Positions 60,901 to 64,000 of a DNA stretch of 64,000 nt are shown here, one piece after another. The notes beneath the pieces were generated by a model. The model was not told where the DNA came from. It searched no databases and was given only the letters and a program-made list of their open reading frames with translations. Both the position numbers and the translations under genes were made by a program. Numbering within the stretch: position 1 is the stretch's first letter; every line of letters begins with the position of its first letter. Where the stretch lies: contig JAMKCF010000031.1 in assembly GCA_023634235.1 (NCBI GenBank), positions 1,116,001-1,180,000 on the forward strand. Reading direction: 5' to 3'. Source of the stretch: Pisaster brevispinus (Eukaryota; Echinodermata; Asteroidea; Forcipulatida; Asteriidae).

Positions 60901-60925
60901 GATCATCTCATGTGCAGTGGGTTAG
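42969..60925 (+). CDS. COPG: Coatomer subunit gamma (COPI coat), 21 coding exons, 870 aa
   Basis: Exons: 42969-43002, 44781-44833, 45333-45413, 46411-46482, 47390-47545, 48471-48563, 49807-50010, 50145-50185, 50357-50411, 51158-51304, 51499-51783, 53783-54026, 54690-54765, 55403-55506, 56091-56219, 56503-56568, 57420-57559, 58314-58482, 59035-59132, 60034-60169 and 60696-60925. They join in phase to 2613 nt; human gamma-COP is 874 aa. The N-terminal adaptin-like HEAT solenoid is clear ([60 protein letters not shown]). After a linker comes the gamma-appendage ([20 protein letters not shown], then [13 protein letters not shown] and [19 protein letters not shown]). Known role: Golgi-to-ER and intra-Golgi COPI vesicle coat, binding Arf1, cargo tails and ArfGAP2. 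A second in-frame ATG lies two codons upstream at 42963; 42969 gives the family-like [10 protein letters not shown] start. Confidence 0.96.
43003..44780. other. COPG intron 1
   Basis: 1.78 kb. Several short open frames in 43136-43940 have protein-like composition but no recognised domain; they may be remains of an old mobile element. A GAT microsatellite lies at about 44526-44545. Nothing else supported. Confidence 0.4.
44885..44985. mobile_element. Left half of the AAAGGTAGGGTCAT element
   Basis: TTGTAGGGTCATAGCTTGGT, then AATGACC, TTTCTATCTGAAAG and TTACTTGTTATAAAGATGG, matches the left half of 9373-9822. It is in COPG intron 2. Confidence 0.65.
45140..45255. mobile_element. MITE-like element, TTTCATGGC family
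   Basis: TGGCACTGGTTACTACAGAA and TTCTACGC on the left face GCCCAGAATTCTGCAGTAAG and CTGTGCCATGAAATTAGGCC on the right. Related to 28474-28705 and 29837-29970. Confidence 0.55.
45490..45925. mobile_element. Near full-length AAAGGTAGGGTCAT-family element (diverged ends)
   Basis: Contains in order ACATAGATGGTAATGG, GTAAGCATCCTGC, TGTCTGAAATGCCCCCGTTG, GAGAAACAATTCATCTCAGA, GAGGGTTGGTGTCCGTTC and ACATTACGTTGACAAAAACC, ending ACCCTACCTTTAAG. This is the same order as at 9373-9822. COPG intron 3. Confidence 0.7.
46593..46790. mobile_element. 198-bp element with CAGAGCTGCCAAC-type inverted ends, copy 1
   Basis: Starts CAGAGCGGCCAATTTTCCCT and ends GGTTGGCAGCTCTG. The interior has repeated TCTCCCTGATT words (GATTATGGAAACTTTTTCCC; GATTGCAAGATG). 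Two more copies lie at 56859-57046 and 58536-58732, all in COPG introns. Confidence 0.75.
47633..47745. repeat. Dispersed repeat C, copy in COPG intron 5
   Basis: AAACAGTGCCCTCACTGAGG, then TCAAAGGAAG, and TTTGACCTCAGTGAAGGCAG, then CCAATGCGAG: same word order as at 24311-24428 and 29348-29445. Confidence 0.6.
47890..48040. mobile_element. CTGGAATT-family repeat (degraded)
   Basis: Contains GCCATGGAGGCAGTGGGC, CTTGGCCTCGGTGCCCC, GGTGCCCTTTGCAAAATGAA and GAGATGAAATTCAAAGC. COPG intron 5. Confidence 0.5.
48616..48945 (+). mobile_element. tRNA-derived SINE, divergent subfamily
   Basis: The head TTTTGTGGCCAAGCGGTCTC with GTGTGGGTTCGGTTCC is followed by AGCAAGGCACTTAACCATAA. The middle differs from family A (CAGATGTATCAATGGGAACC, TTGTAAAGCACCTTGACC) and the tail is GCTCTATATAAGAACCAAGT with an ATT run. 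COPG intron 6. Confidence 0.8.
49026..49460 (+). mobile_element. SINE family A copy interrupted by repeat B
   Basis: SINE head text (GTGTCACGGCTGCTCAG, GTGTGGGTTTGAGTCCCAG, AGCAAGATACTTTAAAACCA) runs to about 49140. Repeat B (GTGGATTGGGTTAACAGTCC, GGGTTTTCCCCATTTCTG) follows. The SINE body resumes at about 49375 (CATCCCAGTGCACTTATCG, AGAGAAGGGGTTTGCCCC). COPG intron 6. Confidence 0.65.
52842..52951 (+). repeat. 55-bp duplication carrying decoy splice acceptors in COPG intron 11
   Basis: ATCAGGGTGGTTTT ends a pyrimidine-rich stretch at 52839-52852, recurs as GTCAGGGTGGTTTT 55 bp later, and occurs a third time as the true acceptor of exon 12 (ATCAG at 53778-53782, then GGTGGTTTTGA). Each of the first two copies is followed by GTGGACCCTGTCTTTTTACA, then GTATTGATAG. 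Confidence 0.8.
52987..53759. mobile_element. 773-bp pogo/Tigger-like non-autonomous element
   Basis: Perfect 23-bp terminal inverted repeats beginning CAGTCGACTCTCGTTAATAC, flanked by TA on both sides (52985-52986 and 53760-53761). Subterminal CCTCGTATTATCCG-type words recur near both ends. CAGT termini and TA target fit the pogo branch of Tc1/mariner. I see no transposase frame. It ends 23 bp before COPG exon 12. Confidence 0.85.
54150..54347. mobile_element. MITE-like element with GGCCCAATTCCATAGAGCT ends
   Basis: Left GGGCCCAATTCCATAGAGCT is mirrored by AGCAACTCTATAAAATTGGG, then CTC. The interior has TTTAAGCACAAAAAGTAGC against TTGTTAAGCACAAAG, and CCAGCCAGAATCCCATG. COPG intron 12. A solitary end lies near 51338. 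Confidence 0.65.
54310..54462. mobile_element. Adjacent TTTCATGGC-family element
   Basis: GCTTAAGCAGCTCTATAAAA, GCTCTGCTTACCAG and GCAGTAAGCAGAACCATGAA, then ATTGGACTC, form an imperfect foldback next to or overlapping the preceding element. Confidence 0.45.
55606..55790 (+). mobile_element. Dispersed repeat B, uninterrupted copy
   Basis: GTCCGAATCCCGCCGGGGCA, then GTGGATTGGGTTTTCAGTCC, CTACCTGATTGAGTGAG and GGGGTTTTCCTCCCACATC. It contains ACCTGATTG once, at 55694-55702, and so serves as the empty-site reference for the insertion at 22824-23163. The GTCCGAATCCC word is B-box-like. COPG intron 14. Confidence 0.7.
56240..56330. repeat. Dispersed repeat D
   Basis: ACATTGACTCCCAAAATAGC, then AAAGATTATTGTGATGATGA, recurs at 60205-60340 and 61452-61600 (GGGACATTGACTCCCAAAAT). 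The longer copies start with AAATTATGGTCTGCGTGTAA-like text. Confidence 0.6.
56859..57046. mobile_element. CAGAGCTGCCAAC element, copy 2 (right end eroded)
   Basis: Starts CAGAGCTGCCAACTCTCCTT and shares GCAGAAAGTTCTCTGAAAAT, CTCCCTGATTATGGACAC and CCTGATTGTAAGATGCAA. The closing GTTGGCAGCTCTG is lost. It stops about 30 bp before the tRNA-bearing element. Confidence 0.7.
57076..57256 (+). mobile_element. 181-bp element: tRNA-like core between perfect 21-bp inverted repeats
   Basis: TTAAGCACTGTATACTCAGT(A) at 57076-57096 is exactly mirrored at 57236-57256. Between them lies a tRNA-like segment (A box TGGTCTAGTGG; B box GTGGGTTCAAATCCCAC). Both ends finish in TTAA, which could be a TTAA target duplication or part of the arms. 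Located in COPG intron 16. Confidence 0.85.
57130..57202 (+). pseudogene. tRNA-like sequence (probably a tRNA-derived repeat, not a working tRNA)
   Basis: TGGTCTAGTGGTAAGACATC is a good A box and GGGTTCAAATCCC a good B box, with a perfect 5-bp T stem (GTGGG/CCCAC). The expected 7-bp acceptor stem pairs poorly (AGCTCGG against CTGAATG), and no T-run terminator follows immediately. I therefore read it as a tRNA-derived repeat head. Confidence 0.6.
58094..58256. mobile_element. CTGGAATT-family repeat, opposite orientation
   Basis: Starts AGGAATTTCATCTTTGATGA, contains GGCCATTTTCATTTTGCAAA, GGGCACTTCCATTGGG and GGGGCACCAAGGCCAAGACC, and ends CATGTAATTCCAGGCCTGG. COPG intron 17, ending 57 bp before exon 18. 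Confidence 0.7.
58536..58732. mobile_element. CAGAGCTGCCAAC element, copy 3
   Basis: Starts CAGAGCTACCAACTCTCCCT and ends TTTTGGCAGCTTTG. Shares GCAGAAAGTTCCCTGAAAAT and TCTCCCTGATTGCAAGATGC with the other two copies. COPG intron 18. Confidence 0.75.
59570..59715 (-). mobile_element. Second tRNA-like repeat, related to 57076-57256
   Basis: On the minus strand: TGCCTCTAGCTACCGAGCAA, then GCTCAGTGGTCTAGTGGTAA, AACATCTGCTC, GTTGTGGGTTTGAATCTCAC and further on ACACAGTGCTC. The first copy has the same order (TGCCTCTAGCCAC, GGTCTAGTGGTAAGACATCT, GTGGGTTCAAATCCCAC, ATACAGTGCTTAA). The long inverted end upstream is not preserved here. COPG intron 19. Confidence 0.65.
60335..60565 (+). mobile_element. 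5'-truncated SINE family A copy
   Basis: Starts within the body at AGAACCCAGTGCACTTATCG and runs through GGTTCGCCCCGGTGTTTCTG and GCACCTTGTAAACCATTACA to GCGCGGTATAAATGTAAAGT with an ATT tail. It directly follows a copy of repeat D. COPG intron 20. Confidence 0.75.
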
Positions 60926-63900
60926 AATGGGAACCGGCTTTTCTGCCATCCAGTTCTTACACGAGTCTATTCCATTATCAAATTGTACTTTAACATTAAA
61001 TGCGTCTGATAAAATAACTAGTTGATAGGTTAATCTATGTCTCTGCTGTCGTCCCATCGGTTCAAAGATCCTTGTCTCTTGATTTAGTAACTGTGTTGTA
61101 TTTTGCTCAAGAGCCCCTGTGTAGTGTGTTTTAACGCTACATACAAAGTGTGGACCCGAGAACAAAAGAGGTCCACATAATGTTGGGACTTGAAACACTG
61201 TGGGCACTTACACATGCCCCCACAGTGTTGAACAATCTGAACAAAGGAATAACCACACGGTGATTGCAACACAGAGCCGTGGGCATACATCTGGGTTCAT
61301 CAACTTGGTGTCATTCTCTTATAAAAGTGATCATGCCGGTTATAAAATATTACAAGGATGGTGGTGATTTCCCACAGGGATGAACAGGGTCTATCAACCG
61401 CTTGCACCAACATCATGCTCAGCTATTGACTGCCACGGTTGCTGTTTTGGTAGTCAAATTGCACGTAAATATTATGGTACGGTGTAAACACCACGTTGGC
61501 GTAAATGCGCACTACACTGTATAAAACATAGGGACATTGACTCCCAAAATGGCACAGCCAAGATTGTTTTTGATGATGACATCAGTTGAGTCAAGGCACT
61601 ATGGCTCTCAGTACAGCATGGCAAAAAATACTAACATGGAGTGGTGGATCTAGCTGCGAGCACCTTGTCTTTCTCACAAAAGAAATTCACTTGTTCATTT
61701 ATTCAATCTTGCATTTATGCAAATTATGTGACCCAATCAGCAGAAGCAGCCTTTGAGGATCTCATATGGCATAATGAGATGCAAATAAATGTGCATTTTT
61801 ATTGGTCAACTCCACAATGACTGATGACATGTGCATTAGAATGTCTCTGCTTTAATCAATAAATGCTAGTGACAGCACTTAAAGATTAATACTAATTACA
61901 AAAATTAGCATAATCTGTTGTAGCGATTACAAAATCAGATGCAATGAAGGGGACTTGGTTGTATTTAAATGGAAGGCACCCCTTGACTAAAGGCTAGTCA
62001 ATATTTAAGATTTCACATCTTCCTGGATGTTGGATGAATATTAATGTATGAATATTCATGAAAATTACTCTGACATCATGAATATTTTAACTACATTGTG
62101 ATTTGATAAAAGTTTGCTTCTGGCAGTAGCAAAGCAATTTAGAATGGTCATGTTATTATTGTGTGCATTGTTGGTGTAAGGCTATACAAATACCATCTGC
62201 CATAACGCTCCTGTGCACAGAACCAGTGTATATCGGTGTTGTTAAAAATACAATTTATTGGCCTCCCATGTACACTTAAAAAGGGGCATTCAAGTAAGAG
62301 ACACAGGGGACCTAGGGGGATGTTAAGTAGTATCAGGGTTAATTGTTGCGCCTGCTCAAAGTGTTGAAGTTGGACTTTATTTACCCATGCTCTTAGTAGG
62401 TGATAATTAAACAGGGCAACCCTTAAAGTATGTGTTTGAAGTTTGTCGCGGTGATAGCTTAACACGCATCTCTCCTGCTCTCGCGGGATTGCTGTACCAT
62501 AGTCGCGCGAGCAGCAGTCTCGCAGGAGCCAGCAGTCTCGCGAGAACATCGCCAGTGTTGCGAGATTAGCGGAGAGAGTCGGTACGCTATCACTGCGACA
62601 AACATTTAACGACTTGTCCACAAGTCTAAACCAAAGCTGAATGAGTTGAGCATAATCCCTACGGTTTACTGTAACCAATTGTGAGTCAATAATAAAAAAC
62701 ATATTATATAGAGTTTTGGCATTTTTGTGAAGTGAGATTTGTTTTAATTAGTTTACTTCATTACCTTTATTGCACAAACATGAAAACACAACGTGGTGTA
62801 AAAGGGAGACCCCGAACAGGCACGCAGGCCCACAGGCCTACTTCATAAAGTAGAAAAGTAAAACAACTAGAAAACATGGAAATACATGTAATACATGACG
62901 AATGTCTAAAATTGTGTACTTTAATTACACAGAGTCTACAAACCTGAGTTCTAATTTTAATATTTTATTTTTGTAAACAGAAGTGCACCCCCAGATACAT
63001 CACAAAACCTTTCTGGAAGTCTTCGTTTGGTAACCAAAAACAAGTATCACAAAGTGTAAAAAGGACAAGGATTTTCAATAAATAAGTATGGAATTTTAAA
63101 AAAATGCCCATACATTGTACAAGTATTGTACAGAACAATTATTTCTTCAAAAGTAACCCAACAATAGAAAGAAAAACAGTTAAAGCAATTTGACAAATAT
63201 AATTGCCTCCAATTCTAATTTCATTTTATAATACTTTTGTTGGTAACTTATCACCACTTGCAAATGTAATTTTGTCTTCTAGTTTTGGCCAAAGAACACA
63301 ATATACAGGGGTGAGGTAGTTCAGAACTCAGACTTTTTAAAGTCTACCTGGTAATCAAAAATGCTGTATTTTTCTCCAAACTAAATAAGTCATGCTCTTG
63401 GATCTACTTCTCTAGCTGTAATGATACTGTTCCCAAAAGCCCTTTGAGTCTATAACTCCAGGGGTGATCAAAAGGTGGAGTTGCCGTCATTTCAATCTCC
63501 TAAGATCTGGATCCCAGTTTCAGACTTTTTTTGTCAGCATATTACTCTCATCTCTGAATATAATATATACATGTATGGTAGGTGGGTGTTGAGGTTGCAA
63601 ATTCTCATACTTATACAATAACTACACAAATACAATAACTGTCTAAACATAACAAATTGTTATTTTTTTGACATTGCATAATTCATTGAATAGATATAGT
63701 GACAATCCAAAAATCAGAATGTTGTTGATATCTGTATGAAACATTTTACAAAATGTGATGGACCAGTCAAAAACCTGGTAGACCAGTTAAAAATCAAGCC
63801 AACTGGCCCTGCCACTTAGTTGAAAAAAAAAAAAACAAACGTTTAGGGCAAAATAATCAGATGGGATAAAATGACTTCAAATTTCAGACAGTACTGTACA

Positions 63901-64000
63901 GACGAAAGGCCATGTAGCCTGTGACATCACAAGGTTACAAAAGAGCCACAGAGCCTGGACCTGCAGGCAGAATTTGTACACAGCACAATAAGCCATTTTG
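60926..64000. other. COPG 3' untranslated and downstream region
   Basis: No further gene seen. A candidate AATAAA polyadenylation signal is at 61858-61863. It contains repeat D (61452-61600), a foldback element (62441-62603) and, at the very end, a repeat shared with 33670. A 184-codon minus-strand open frame at 62148-62702 runs through the foldback element and has no domain; I treat it as chance. Confidence 0.55.
62441..62603. mobile_element. 163-bp foldback element with GTTTGTCGCGGTGATAGC ends and CTCGCGAGA motifs
   Basis: GTTTGTCGCGGTGATAGC at the left is mirrored by GCTATCACTGCGACAAAC at the right, with one mismatch. The interior is CpG-rich and holds TCTCGCGAGA plus several CTCGCG/TCGCGCGAG words, unlike the AT-rich flanks. 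Confidence 0.75.

Noticed and set aside
62148..62702. 184-codon minus-strand open frame downstream of COPG
   Set aside because: It spans a foldback element, has no domain that I recognise, and shows no splice or promoter context.

Overview
This is animal nuclear DNA: AT-rich, with split genes, GT-AG introns, tRNA-derived SINEs, many short inverted-repeat DNA elements (MITE-like) and long satellite arrays. All four recognisable genes are animal-like. The repeat style (frequent ACATGTACATGTA-type words, abundant SINE and foldback debris) together with a CRT-like transporter suggests a marine invertebrate deuterostome, most likely an echinoderm. That organism call is inference, not proof.

Layout: (1) 980-17697 (+): N-WASP/WASP-family actin nucleation promoting factor, 11 coding exons, 516 aa. 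Intron 5 is 6.9 kb and full of dispersed repeats. (2) 17698-24658: gene-free, with a 1.28-kb minisatellite (20332-21611) and a nested foldback element (22824-23163). (3) 24659-32740 (+): NF-YB, the histone-fold CCAAT-binding subunit, 7 coding exons, 201 aa. Its second intron holds a 59-bp satellite of about 19 copies. (4) 32741-35523: tail-to-tail spacer with a degenerate repeat array. (5) 38310-35524 (-): CRT-like drug/metabolite transporter, 5 coding exons, 417 aa, about ten membrane segments. (6) 38311-42968: head-to-head spacer. (7) 42969-60925 (+): coatomer gamma subunit (COPG), 21 coding exons, 870 aa. (8) 60926-64000: downstream non-coding sequence.

The four genes do not form a pathway: actin assembly, CCAAT-box transcription, endo-lysosomal-type transport and COPI vesicle coat. 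All four reading frames close across the predicted splice junctions with correct phase, and none shows a frameshift or premature stop. The most unusual content is in the repeats: a tRNA-like core between perfect 21-bp inverted ends, a foldback element whose empty target can be read from a sister repeat in the same window, a pogo-like element ending 23 bp before a COPG exon next to duplicated decoy splice acceptors, and a GTT/AAC inverted microsatellite pair beside a splice donor. I found no clear new multi-gene system.
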